Source: an uncultured Luminiphilus sp.
GTDB taxonomy: Bacteria; Pseudomonadota; Gammaproteobacteria; Pseudomonadales; Halieaceae
Direction of reading: 5' to 3'
NCBI GenBank assembly: GCA_938091485.1
Contig: CALKMV010000013.1
Span: 1 to 42,884 of the forward strand
DNA length: 42,884 bases
The position numbers were made by a program, and so were the translations under genes. The notes beneath the pieces are model-generated. The model did no database searches. It worked only from the letters and a program-made list of their open reading frames with translations, and was not told where the DNA came from. How positions within the stretch are numbered: the first letter of the stretch is position 1; the number at the start of each line of letters is the position of its first letter. Positions 1-10,078 of this stretch are shown in pieces.

Positions 1-2
1 TC

Positions 3-419
3 CGCGCCGCCAATCTCGACGACGCGCTCGACTTTTTTGTCAGCAAACTCGGCCTTGTCGAAGCCTACCGTTACGATAACGAGGCGGGGCGGTTCACGCT
101 CGTGTTCCTGAGTGCTCCGGAAGATCTGGAAGCCGCGAAATCCCGGCAGGCACCACTGGTAGAGATCACCTACAACTGGGACTCCGAGACCTACGACGGC
201 GGGCGCAACTTTGGGCACCTCGCTTATCAGGTCGACGACATCTATGCGACATGCCAACAGCTCCTGAATAAAGGCGTGACGCTGAACCGCCCACCCCGCG
301 ACGGGCGAATGGCGTTTATCCGCTCACCCGATGGGATCTCGATTGAGTTATTGCAGTCCAGCGAAGCGCTGCCGCTGCAGGAGCCCTGGCAGTCGATGGA
401 AAATATTGGCGAGTGGTAG
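3..419 (+). CDS. VOC (glyoxalase-fold) family protein, lactoylglutathione lyase-like, 5' truncated
   Basis: The reading frame is open from the window edge, so the true start lies outside. About 138 residues remain, close to a whole single-domain glyoxalase. Visible landmarks are the N-terminal pattern of an aspartate followed by DFFVSKLGL, an acidic residue in VEITYNW, the histidine in NFGHLAYQVDD, and the late glutamate in DGISIELLQ. These match the metal-ligand positions (Glu, His, Glu) of glyoxalase I type proteins. The family turns the methylglyoxal-glutathione hemithioacetal into S-lactoylglutathione in the cytoplasm. VOC proteins have many substrates, so the exact reaction is inferred. 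The stop lies 3 nt from the stop of the convergent amidotransferase gene. Confidence 0.8.
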   Translation, partial: RAANLDDALDFFVSKLGLVEAYRYDNEAGRFTLVFLSAPEDLEAAKSRQAPLVEITYNWDSETYDGGRNFGHLAYQVDDIYATCQQLLNKGVTLNRPPRDGRMAFIRSPDGISIELLQSSEALPLQEPWQSMENIGEW

Positions 420-422
420 TGC

Positions 423-1130
423 CTACCGGTTAAGAAAGGCCAACATCCAGCGCGCGACACGATCTCCCTCGTGCTCGCGCGACTCAAAACTCGCCATGCC
501 TGCTGCCACCCGCTCCGCACCAATCATGTCGTGGCGGAAGTTCATAATTTCGCGCGAGTATTCGGGAACGAACTCGGGATGACCCTGAAAAGTCAGAATG
601 TGCTCCCCCAGGGTCATACCCGCCACCTCACAGTGGTCACTGGTCGCAATCTGTTGGGCGCCGGGCGGCATGGCCATCACCTGATCCTGGTGTGAGGCCA
701 GCAGACAGAATTGATCGCTATCCGCCAGATCGAACGCCGCCTGATCGACGTTATAGCAATTCACGCCAACGCCCCAGCCCTTATCTGACTTACCGACCGT
801 CCCACCCAGTGCCTGAGCCACGAGCTGGTGGCCAAAGCAGATACCGATCACTTTGCGTCGTGCGGCGTGGCACTCGCGTACGAAGCCTTCCAAAGCGCGG
901 ATCCAGTCCTTATCGTCGTAAACGCTGCTCTTGCTGCCGGTGATCAAGAAGCTGTCGGCTGCCTCAACGCTGTCAGGCAGCTCTCCCGCTTCCACATTCC
1001 AGGTGGTAAACGTCAGGGCGTTGTCCTCGGCCAACAACAGACGCTCGAACATGTCTGGATATTCACCGTAGGTGGGCACCCACTCTGGCCTGACGGAATC
1101 GGTGCGCAAAATACCGATGTGCATAAGCAT
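423..1130 (-). CDS. Class I glutamine amidotransferase (GMP synthase-like, YfeJ-type)
   Basis: A 235-residue single-domain class I glutamine amidotransferase. The nucleophile elbow GICFGHQ puts the catalytic cysteine near residue 98, and GHPEF supplies the His/Glu pair near 184 and 186, so the triad is intact. There is no ATP-pyrophosphatase domain, so this is not GuaA. It resembles the stand-alone GATase group often annotated as GMP synthase-like, whose acceptor is mostly unknown (some relatives act on gamma-glutamyl compounds). ATG codons occur at residues 1 and 3; the sequence does not decide between them. It is transcribed toward the VOC gene and is probably monocistronic. Confidence 0.85.
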   Translation of the reverse strand: MLMHIGILRTDSVRPEWVPTYGEYPDMFERLLLAEDNALTFTTWNVEAGELPDSVEAADSFLITGSKSSVYDDKDWIRALEGFVRECHAARRKVIGICFGHQLVAQALGGTVGKSDKGWGVGVNCYNVDQAAFDLADSDQFCLLASHQDQVMAMPPGAQQIATSDHCEVAGMTLGEHILTFQGHPEFVPEYSREIMNFRHDMIGAERVAAGMASFESREHEGDRVARWMLAFLNR

Positions 1131-1325
1131 TCACTGTCTGTTCACAAATTGACCCCGCGAGCTTAGCCGACCCGATAGGCTGATGGCGAGCGGTGACGTG
1201 TCACTAAGCAGACGAGTGCCTAATAGTCGGGGTGACGAACCCGAATAAAAATCGGCCAGTCGCCGTCCCACTGAGTGCCGGTGATATAGTGATGAACCAC
1301 TCTCAGGGTTGCCATCAGAACCACC

Positions 1326-2156
1326 TTGCAAACGAACCCCATCCAAAACAGACCGCTCACGCTGATCGCCATTGTTGTGGTGGCAGTGCTTTGGCAACTG
1401 GCAGGTTGGACCCAGACCTTGACCACCTTCCAGGATGGGGAGCCAGCACGGGCGAGTGAAGTGACCGACAACTTTGCTGCGCTCAAGGCAAAAATTGAGG
1501 CGCTAGAGCAGGATTTGGAAGCGCTGGCGCCCTTTCAACATCCTGATCGCTACTACCCCAACTGGCGTTTTGAGCCAGATTTTTATCTCACTTTGCCCGC
1601 GATGGCGGGTAGCTGGGCGGGTTTTCTTTATGAGGATGAGGACTACTGGTACTGGACAAATCTCACCGGCCTGCAGGATCCAGCGATAGTCGTCAGTGAG
1701 AAAGCACGCTACAACATTAATCTGATGGCGAATACCGGCGGAGAGAACCCAGAAAGAATCTGGGCCGGCGCCTTTGTCAGGCGCGCTCCGGACATTGATG
1801 CACAGCATAAGGCCGAGCATTTAGCCGGTGTTGTCTCACCAAACGAGCCTTCACACACCGGTGATCTCATGTTTTATCACGTGCGATTAAGTCATCACCG
1901 CAATCAGGGCTTCGCGACCTTTAATTACTCGAAAGACGCTGATTTATCCTATGGCGACTCGGGTGATTCTGACTGGCAATACGCCATGACACGCAGCATG
2001 GTCGAATCCGTAATCACAGGCCTCTACGCTCTACTGGATCTCACCTCCACGACCCATGTAAAGCACTGCCCCACAATCAATCTTCACCTCAACCTCAATT
2101 ATTCGGTGAACGTCACTGGCCCTGACTGCGCATCGATTCCATTAGACTTGCCCTGA
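1326..2156 (+). CDS. Hypothetical exported or membrane-anchored protein
   Basis: I do not recognise a family. The protein has about 276 residues. Residues about 10-28 form a hydrophobic signal peptide or anchor. A segment follows with TFQDGEPARASEVTDNF, a pattern that often precedes a short coiled coil in exported bacterial proteins, and KIEALEQDLEAL fits such a coil. The rest is polar and aromatic (YYPNWRF, DEDYWYWTNL) with two cysteines near the C-terminus that could form a disulfide. The frame opens after a stop at 1293-1295 and the first start codon is TTG at 1326, with no clear ribosome-binding site, so the start is uncertain. It ends 19 nt before the multiheme cytochrome gene on the same strand, so the two may be co-transcribed. 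Confidence 0.55.
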   Translation: MQTNPIQNRPLTLIAIVVVAVLWQLAGWTQTLTTFQDGEPARASEVTDNFAALKAKIEALEQDLEALAPFQHPDRYYPNWRFEPDFYLTLPAMAGSWAGFLYEDEDYWYWTNLTGLQDPAIVVSEKARYNINLMANTGGENPERIWAGAFVRRAPDIDAQHKAEHLAGVVSPNEPSHTGDLMFYHVRLSHHRNQGFATFNYSKDADLSYGDSGDSDWQYAMTRSMVESVITGLYALLDLTSTTHVKHCPTINLHLNLNYSVNVTGPDCASIPLDLP

Positions 2157-2175
2157 GGGGGCTCACTTCGTTGTC

Positions 2176-4476
2176 ATGATTTTTTCTTGCTGCAAATGGT
2201 TAGGCGAGTGGCGCGTCGCGTTTACCTTGCTGCTGGTCACATCCAGTAGCGTATGTGCTGACGGCGCAACGTATCTTGGCAACGCCGCCTGTGCCGGCTG
2301 CCACGAACAGGCTAGTGCCGACTGGGCAAACTCCCACCATGATCTGGCGATGCAAAAGGCCACTCCCGAGACGGTCCTGGGCGACTTCGACAGCGCGACG
2401 TTTGATTATTTTGGCGTGACCACGACCTTCAGCCAAAAAGGCAGCGCCTTTTTCATCGAGACCGATAACGCCGCGGGTGAGCTGGAAACGTATCCGGTCG
2501 AATATGTGTTTGGGGTTGAGCCCCTGCAGCAATATTTATTACCCCTTGGTAACGGTCGCTTGCAGGCGCTCTCGGTTGCCTGGGACACCCGGCCCAAAAG
2601 CGAGGGCGGGCAGCGGTGGTATCACCTGTACCCCGACGAGCACATCGGGGCCGGAGACCCACTGCACTGGACGGGCGGATTCTTTAACTGGAATACCAGC
2701 TGTGCGGAATGCCACAGCACCGACGTCGAGAAACGCTATGACGCGGTGAACGATCGGTTTGATACCCGCTACGAACAGATCGATGTGGGCTGTGAGGCCT
2801 GCCACGGGCCGGGCAGCGAGCACCTTGCGCTCGCCGACTCAGGAACACTGTCCCCCGCTCAAACCGGGTTTGAGATGAGCCTTAAGGCGAGAGGCACATG
2901 GCTATGGGCCGAAGGCACCGATATCGCGCAACGCAGTGAGCCCCTAAACTCGAACTACCAGATTGATAGCTGCGCTCGGTGTCACGCCCGGCGCGGCACC
3001 TTGGGCGAGTACCACCCCGGCAAACCGCTACTCGATACCCACCGTTTGGCCATCATCGAAGAGCCGCTTTACTGGCCTGACGGGCAAATCCGCGACGAGG
3101 TTTACGTCTACGGTTCGTTCATCCAGAGCAAGATGCATCAGGCCGGGGTGGCCTGCACTAATTGTCATAACCCGCACAGCAACCAGCTGGTTGTCGAGGG
3201 CAACGGCGTATGCGCCCAGTGTCATCTGGCCAGTACTTACGATAACCCAACCCACCACCGACATCAGATTGCGTCGGCCGGTAGCGCCTGCGTGGACTGC
3301 CACATGCCGAGCCAGCTTTACATGGGGGTCGATTCGCGGCGTGATCACAGCATGCGCATCCCGCGGCCGGATCTGTCGCTGAGCACAGGCGCGCCCAATG
3401 CCTGCAATCAATGCCATACCGATCAGAGTGCGGACTGGGCCTACTCGGCCTTGGTGGATTGGGGTGTGCGCTTTACAGACCGCAGGAACCACCCCGCGCG
3501 CGCGTTTCATGCCGCTGGCCGCGGTGACGTGCGCGCCGCACCGGTGCTGCTAGAAACTGCTAACGACGCGAAGAACACGCCCATGCTGCGCGCCTCCGCG
3601 ATTACCCAGCTGGGTCGCCTGCTCCCCGAACGGCTGATGCCCTCCCTTCCCTTGTGGTTGGAGAGTGACGACCCCCTGATTCGCTTGGCCGCGGCAGAGG
3701 CGGCGGGACAACTACCGCCAGAGCAGCAACTCGAGCGCGTGCTGCCACTAAGTCAAGATCCAGTGCTTGCGGTGAGAATGGCGGCCGCAGAACAGTTGGC
3801 AGGGATGGTTCCGCCAACGGCCGGTACTCCCGAGTCGTCAACGCCAGACTTGCCCGGGCAACAAACCAATGTCGAGAGGCAACCGCAAGAGGCTGGTCCG
3901 CTGGACGCGCTCTTCGATGAATACGTTCACGTCCAGTCCCAGCACCTCGACATGCCGTCAGTGCTGACCCAGTTAAGTGGCTTCCGGCAGGCTCGCGGCG
4001 ATGCCGGGGCAGCAGAAGCCCTTTTGATCTCGGCCCTAGAGAAAAATCCACAGGCTAGTGCCAGCCGAGTGAATCTTGCAGACCTCTATCGCGCTCAAGG
4101 CAAAGAAGCCGCCGCGCGCACAACGTTAGAAAGTGGGATAGACCTTAATAAAGAGGACGCGTCACTGTGGTTCAGTCTTGCGCTACTGGAGGTGCGAGAG
4201 GGCAACGGCGAGGCTGCCCTGGCGGCTCTGGAAAAAGCCGCATCCCTGGAAGAGACACCGAGCTATTATCACTACGTTTACGCTGTGGCGCAGCATGATC
4301 AAGGGCGAGGCTCCGAGGCACTCGCCACGCTCAAAGCCACAAATCGTGCGGCGCCGGGTCAACCGAACGTGCTCGCCGCGCTGATGCAATACAGCCAGCT
4401 AGCAGGCGATATGGAGGCAGCTCAGCGCTATCAAACAGAGCTTCGCAACACGGCTCAAGCGGCCGGGGTGCAATAG
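2176..4476 (+). CDS. Octaheme c-type cytochrome with HEAT-like and TPR regions
   Basis: A 766-residue periplasmic protein. A signal peptide (about residues 1-28, ending SSVCA) is followed by eight CxxCH haem-binding motifs starting near residues 39, 176, 206, 266, 327, 346, 372 and 410. Residues about 450-535 look like HEAT-type helical repeats (SAITQLGRLL, LIRLAAAEAAGQL, LAVRMAAAEQL). Residues about 590-760 carry TPR-like pairs (NPQASASRVNLADLYRAQGK; EDASLWFSLALLEVREGN). Known relatives combine a cytochrome c554/NrfA-like haem domain with TPRs; their substrates are mostly undefined. A role in periplasmic electron transfer or reduction of a nitrogen or sulfur compound is inference. It follows the hypothetical gene by 19 nt and ends 7 nt from convergent yceI. 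Confidence 0.88.
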   Translation: MIFSCCKWLGEWRVAFTLLLVTSSSVCADGATYLGNAACAGCHEQASADWANSHHDLAMQKATPETVLGDFDSATFDYFGVTTTFSQKGSAFFIETDNAAGELETYPVEYVFGVEPLQQYLLPLGNGRLQALSVAWDTRPKSEGGQRWYHLYPDEHIGAGDPLHWTGGFFNWNTSCAECHSTDVEKRYDAVNDRFDTRYEQIDVGCEACHGPGSEHLALADSGTLSPAQTGFEMSLKARGTWLWAEGTDIAQRSEPLNSNYQIDSCARCHARRGTLGEYHPGKPLLDTHRLAIIEEPLYWPDGQIRDEVYVYGSFIQSKMHQAGVACTNCHNPHSNQLVVEGNGVCAQCHLASTYDNPTHHRHQIASAGSACVDCHMPSQLYMGVDSRRDHSMRIPRPDLSLSTGAPNACNQCHTDQSADWAYSALVDWGVRFTDRRNHPARAFHAAGRGDVRAAPVLLETANDAKNTPMLRASAITQLGRLLPERLMPSLPLWLESDDPLIRLAAAEAAGQLPPEQQLERVLPLSQDPVLAVRMAAAEQLAGMVPPTAGTPESSTPDLPGQQTNVERQPQEAGPLDALFDEYVHVQSQHLDMPSVLTQLSGFRQARGDAGAAEALLISALEKNPQASASRVNLADLYRAQGKEAAARTTLESGIDLNKEDASLWFSLALLEVREGNGEAALAALEKAASLEETPSYYHYVYAVAQHDQGRGSEALATLKATNRAAPGQPNVLAALMQYSQLAGDMEAAQRYQTELRNTAQAAGVQ

Positions 4477-4483
4477 GTAGGCG

Positions 4484-5056
4484 TCAGTCTGCTGGGGTCA
4501 GTTGCAGCGCCACCGTCACGGGAATCACCCGGCTGATGGCGTTGAGGCCCGCGATCTCCTGAAGCGCGGCCACGCCGCCCTCCAATCCAAATTCTGCTGC
4601 ATTGAGCAAAATGGGCTGAGTAGTAGCTGCGGTTACACCCTGGTCCGTCACCGCGACGCTGAGTTGCACGTCCTTCGTCACTGTTTGGCCATGCAAGTCG
4701 ATTTGCAACGCCACATCGGTGACCCCGCCTATAGAAAGTGCCGCGACGGCCTCGGCATCCAGTTGCGCGGTAATCACGGCTTCAGGGTAAAGACCCACTT
4801 CGAACAGCATCTTCTTCATCCGCTCGTTACGGATACCGATATTGGTTTCAACAGAATCAAGCGCCACCCGCACCTCAACCTCACCTGCGTCGGTCACGGT
4901 GCCAGCAAGGGTCTCAAAGTGACTGACCTCGCCAATCGTGTTGTTCTTGATCGATACAAACTGCACCTGCGAGCCGGGCCCGACCTGCCAATCTGCCAGC
5001 GCCGGTTGTGATAGCAGTGCAGCCGCGGCGCAGGCCAGTGCAAAACGCGTTTTCAT
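4484..5056 (-). CDS. YceI-family periplasmic protein
   Basis: A 190-residue protein with a clear signal peptide (MKTRF..., cleavage after QPALA near residue 21) and the YceI lipocalin-like domain. Diagnostic segments are VQFVSIKNN near the start, LDSVETNIGIRNERMKKMLFE and the later LHGQTVTKDVQL. YceI proteins form a beta barrel that binds long polyisoprenoid-type lipids in the periplasm; the physiological role is unclear. The start is supported by AAGGAG 8 nt upstream of the ATG. It lies downstream of parE on the same strand after a 180-nt gap, so it probably has its own promoter. Confidence 0.9.
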   Translation of the reverse strand: MKTRFALACAAAALLSQPALADWQVGPGSQVQFVSIKNNTIGEVSHFETLAGTVTDAGEVEVRVALDSVETNIGIRNERMKKMLFEVGLYPEAVITAQLDAEAVAALSIGGVTDVALQIDLHGQTVTKDVQLSVAVTDQGVTAATTQPILLNAAEFGLEGGVAALQEIAGLNAISRVIPVTVALQLTPAD

Positions 5057-5236
5057 GATGTGTGCTCCTTAGTGCGCGTATTCAGCGCTCGGCGTAGATT
5101 GCTCACTATACGGGGTCTAAAACGCTCTGGACTCAGCGACATCGCACCGCAGTCAGGGCCGTTGCAAACCTCCTTTACCAACCATCGCACTGTAGTGAAA
5201 AGCGGGAGCGAAAGACGAGTGGAAACAGATATCACC
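5057..5236. other. Intergenic region between parE and the yceI-family gene
   Basis: This 180-nt stretch holds the ribosome-binding site of the YceI-family gene and presumably its promoter. I see no convincing intrinsic terminator for parE; only a very short inverted repeat (CACT/AGTG, about 5187-5196) is visible. No small gene was recognised. Confidence 0.4.
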
Positions 5237-7129
<1,893 letters not shown>

Positions 7130-7210
7130 CTACTACAGCTCGTGCAATACAGTTAGGGCTCGCGGCGGTTCGCCACACTCAAAAACCGCACGGCCCAGCC
7201 ATTCCGTTTG

Positions 7211-8035
7211 TCACGCGTAACCCGACGAGTTCAGGTCTACCGCAAACGTCTCATCGGTGACCCTGAGTACGGTGGTGTCCCACTGGCCTGACTCGTGGAG
7301 TGTCAGCATACGACATCCGGGTGCCTGCGCGTCCACCTGAAAATCCGCTGAACTGGGCGCAAATTGAATGCAGGTCGACGGCGCAGTCAGGCATTGTACG
7401 CCGTGATGCATCTGCGCAGAATCCTGGTGTACGTGCCCGGAGATCACCACCGCCTTCTCGCCCACAGGTGCCAGACGCTGCAACGCTTCCTGCGCATTTT
7501 CGGCGCCAATCTCATCCAGCCACACGCAGCCCACTGGCATAAGTGGGTGATGGGTTGCTACCAATAACGGCCTGCTCGTCGCCTGCGCACGATCAATCGC
7601 CTGCTCCAGCGCCTCGATCTCCGAGCTGGCCAGATAGCCCGCCACGACTCCCTCATGTTGAGTGTTCAGCATCAGTATGTCCCAGTGCGGCAGCCGCACC
7701 GTTCGTTTGAAATGCGACTTCAGCGGATGATCGCCCGACCAGACAGCGTCGTGGTTGCCTGGCAACCAGAAACTGGGCACGCCCAGCGGCGCGAGCGCCA
7801 CGTCCAACCTCGCGTAGGCCTCCTCAGCCTCATCACCGGCGAGATCGCCCGTTAGCAGCAAGGCGTCAATTGGGCCCTGGCTTGCCACCAAACGGCATAC
7901 AGCGGCGAGAGATCTGTCGGTATCGATACCGACCAACTGGCCACCGGGCTCTCGCATCAAGTGGGTGTCAGAAAGCTGCACCACGCGGCTGGAGGCAGCC
8001 GTGTTGAGTGTGGCAACGCCACTGAGTGCGTTCAT
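7211..8035 (-). CDS. cpdA: 3',5'-cyclic-AMP phosphodiesterase (CpdA-type metallophosphoesterase)
   Basis: A calcineurin-like metallophosphoesterase of 274 residues, expected to hydrolyse cAMP in the cytoplasm. Metal-binding motifs are in order: LSDTHLM (D23, H25), TGDLAGDE, LPGNHDAVW, THHPL and SGHVH. The open frame extends upstream, but the ATG at 8035 is preferred because its ATGA overlaps the stop of the upstream DUF1249 gene, a typical translational-coupling arrangement. The gene order DUF1249–cpdA–parE matches enteric and pseudomonad genomes, which supports the name over a generic phosphoesterase. Confidence 0.88.
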   Translation of the reverse strand: MNALSGVATLNTAASSRVVQLSDTHLMREPGGQLVGIDTDRSLAAVCRLVASQGPIDALLLTGDLAGDEAEEAYARLDVALAPLGVPSFWLPGNHDAVWSGDHPLKSHFKRTVRLPHWDILMLNTQHEGVVAGYLASSEIEALEQAIDRAQATSRPLLVATHHPLMPVGCVWLDEIGAENAQEALQRLAPVGEKAVVISGHVHQDSAQMHHGVQCLTAPSTCIQFAPSSADFQVDAQAPGCRMLTLHESGQWDTTVLRVTDETFAVDLNSSGYA

Positions 8036-8517
8036 GGGGAGGGCTGGTCGGGGTCCGGCAAGACGGGGTCGGCTGACCGGCCATTGTGCAGGCAAAACTC
8101 CATCAGCTCGGCCGCAAAGCGGTTCTGCTGAAACTTCTCGTCTCGCTGTAACATATCCGGGTTGGGGTACCGGTACCGGGCCTCGAAACGCCGGGAGGTG
8201 CTGCAGTGCACGACCTCAGCCATTCTGGCGTCGTGATAGAGACGCAGATCAAAGCAGCTGTTAGCCCCAAAGTGAGACAGCACACCTTGATAGCGCAACC
8301 GCATATCCGTGGTGTAACGATCGCGGGCCGTGACCTCGAGAACCACCGCGACCTCGCCCGCCTCAAACACATAACGGCTCTCCTGCTCGTAGGCGGGAAA
8401 GAGACGCATGAGCCGGTGGTAGTTAGCCTCGCACTGGGCATGCAGATCCGACAGGTCAATATGATAACCCTTTCTCAGTCTGCCGCGCGGCTGCACTTGT
8501 CTAGTTTTGTCCACCAT
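8032..8517 (-). CDS. DUF1249 family protein (YqiB-like)
   Basis: A 161-residue cytoplasmic protein of the DUF1249/YqiB family. The N-terminal motif YHIDLSDLHAQCEANYHRL is characteristic, followed by RLFPAYEQESRYVFEAG and a C-terminal segment of the type MLQRDEKFQQNRFAAELM. Function is unknown. The family is usually found in the tolC–nudF–yqiB–cpdA neighbourhood; here nudF is missing and the gene is divergent from tolC. Its stop overlaps the cpdA start by 4 nt. Confidence 0.88.
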   Translation of the reverse strand: MVDKTRQVQPRGRLRKGYHIDLSDLHAQCEANYHRLMRLFPAYEQESRYVFEAGEVAVVLEVTARDRYTTDMRLRYQGVLSHFGANSCFDLRLYHDARMAEVVHCSTSRRFEARYRYPNPDMLQRDEKFQQNRFAAELMEFCLHNGRSADPVLPDPDQPSP

Positions 8518-8595
8518 AGGAACAGTGTAGCAAGCCCCTCAGGGACGGGAACTGCCAAAATGTTGCTGGATTTGACGCCGCAAAAGCCAATGGCA

Positions 8596-8616
8596 CAGTG
8601 GTAAACTCCCGTCCCC
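8596..8616 (+). promoter_or_regulatory. Putative tolC promoter (extended -10 type)
   Basis: The segment contains TGG-TAAACT, resembling an extended -10 box, followed by CGTCCCC. It ends 26 nt before the tolC ATG. A nearly identical 20-nt block (17 of 20 matches) lies 27 nt before ilvD. A TTGACG upstream (8572-8577) is 24 nt from the -10, too far for a standard -35. This is inferred from pattern only. Confidence 0.35.
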
Positions 8617-8641
8617 TTATTGATTCAGGCTCTGACAAGCC

Positions 8642-10078
8642 ATGCCAACATTGCATCTCCCCTCTCGTGCCCTGGCAGCCGCTGTATTGAGCAGCGCGCT
8701 GTGTGTTGCAGCGCAGGCCGATACATTGGTGGACATTTATGAGCTAGCGCTGGAAAACGACGCTCAGCTCAAAACGCAGATCGCGCAGTACAACGCTGAT
8801 ATCGAACTTGAAAAACTGGCGCTGGCGCCCCTTTTGCCTCAGGCGCGCGCTGGTTACTCATTCACGGATTCCGAAAATGACTCCACCAGACCCAACGTCG
8901 TTTTTAATGATGATCCCTTGAATCCCGGATTCGACCAGATTGATGTCACGTCGGTCACCGAAACCGAGACCGATGGCTATGACGTCAGCCTGTCGCAGAC
9001 ACTGTTTGACCTGTCGGCCTGGTTTGGTTGGCGCGCTGGCAAGGAGCAGTCACAACAAGCCGAGGCCAATTTGTCTGCGGCGCAACAGGATCTGATCGTC
9101 AGGGTGGTCCAGGCCTACTTTGGCGTGCTCCGCGCTCAGGACAACCTGCGAGCCTCCCAGGCTCAGGAACGCGCTTTTGAACGTCAATTGGAGCAAACCC
9201 GCCAGCGGTTCGAAGTCGGGTTAATCGCCATTACGGATGTGTATGAAGCCGAGGCCGCGCGTGATCTGGCTCAGGTGAATCGCATTGTTGACGAGAACAA
9301 TGTGGCGGTTGCCAAGGAGAATCTGTCTGTGCTCACCGGGCAAACACCCGGTGCACTGTTTGTCCTGGGTGAGGAATTTGACCCGCGTCCGCCGGAGCCT
9401 GCCGACCGCGCCGCGTGGGTCGACTTTGCTATGTCGAACAACTATCGCCTCGCCGCCGCACGCTTTGCCGAAGAGGCTGCCAGACAAAACGCCACCTCCT
9501 CACGAATGGGACACGCTCCGACAGTGACGGCCAGCTACAGTTATCAAGACAGAGAGACCACCGGTAGCATCGCGCAGAATCCTGAGAGCCAGTTCAACTT
9601 TCCGCCGGATTCGGAGCAGACCAATGAAACCTGGCAAATCCGCTTTGACCTGCCTTTATCAACGGGCGGTGCGATCAGCGCGAGCCGTCGACGAGCTGCC
9701 GAGCAATTCAATGCGGCCAGAGAATCTCGGATTAATCTCACCCGCAACACGGTGACGCAAGCGCGGTCGCTCCACATGACCGTGATGTCGGATGTGTCGC
9801 GCGTTGAGGCCCAAAAACAGTCGATTGTTTCCAGCCAAAGCGCGCTGGATGCCACGCAGGCTGGGTACGAGGTCGGCACGCGTAACATCGTTGACGTGCT
9901 CAATGCGCAGAACAAACTGTTCGGTGCGCAGCGGGATTACGCCAATAGCCGCTATGACTTCATTATTAATTCATTGCGGCTGAAAGAAGTCGCCGGCACG
10001 CTGTCGCCAGAGGACATTGCGAGACTGGAAGGCTTCTTGTTGCCACCAGCCGCACCGACCGCTTCGGGTAGCGAATAG
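8642..10078 (+). CDS. tolC: TolC-family outer membrane channel protein
   Basis: A 478-residue outer membrane efflux protein. The signal peptide (about residues 1-26, ending AAQA) is followed by two OEP repeats. The first contains IYELALENDAQL and VVQAYFGVLRAQDN, with the long helix QLEQTRQRFEVGLIAITDVYEAEAARD. The second half repeats this as GYEVGTRNIVDVLNAQNKLFGAQRDYA. The length matches TolC and its trimeric channel role in type I secretion and RND efflux. It is divergent from DUF1249, as in many gammaproteobacteria. Its stop codon directly abuts the stop of convergent waaA, leaving no room for a terminator between them. Confidence 0.93.
   Translation: MPTLHLPSRALAAAVLSSALCVAAQADTLVDIYELALENDAQLKTQIAQYNADIELEKLALAPLLPQARAGYSFTDSENDSTRPNVVFNDDPLNPGFDQIDVTSVTETETDGYDVSLSQTLFDLSAWFGWRAGKEQSQQAEANLSAAQQDLIVRVVQAYFGVLRAQDNLRASQAQERAFERQLEQTRQRFEVGLIAITDVYEAEAARDLAQVNRIVDENNVAVAKENLSVLTGQTPGALFVLGEEFDPRPPEPADRAAWVDFAMSNNYRLAAARFAEEAARQNATSSRMGHAPTVTASYSYQDRETTGSIAQNPESQFNFPPDSEQTNETWQIRFDLPLSTGGAISASRRRAAEQFNAARESRINLTRNTVTQARSLHMTVMSDVSRVEAQKQSIVSSQSALDATQAGYEVGTRNIVDVLNAQNKLFGAQRDYANSRYDFIINSLRLKEVAGTLSPEDIARLEGFLLPPAAPTASGSE

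Noticed and set aside
1131-1325. Possible small minus-strand genes upstream of the amidotransferase
   Set aside because: The frames extend into the hypothetical gene on the other strand and have no recognisable protein features; the 195-nt region more likely holds divergent promoters.
4502-5011. 169-codon plus-strand open frame opposite the yceI-family gene
   Set aside because: The minus-strand gene has a signal peptide, Shine-Dalgarno and family motifs; the antisense frame has none.
8572-8607. TTGACG with TAAACT as a standard sigma-70 promoter for tolC
   Set aside because: The spacer is 24 nt, far outside the usual 16-18; only an extended -10 reading is retained, with low confidence.
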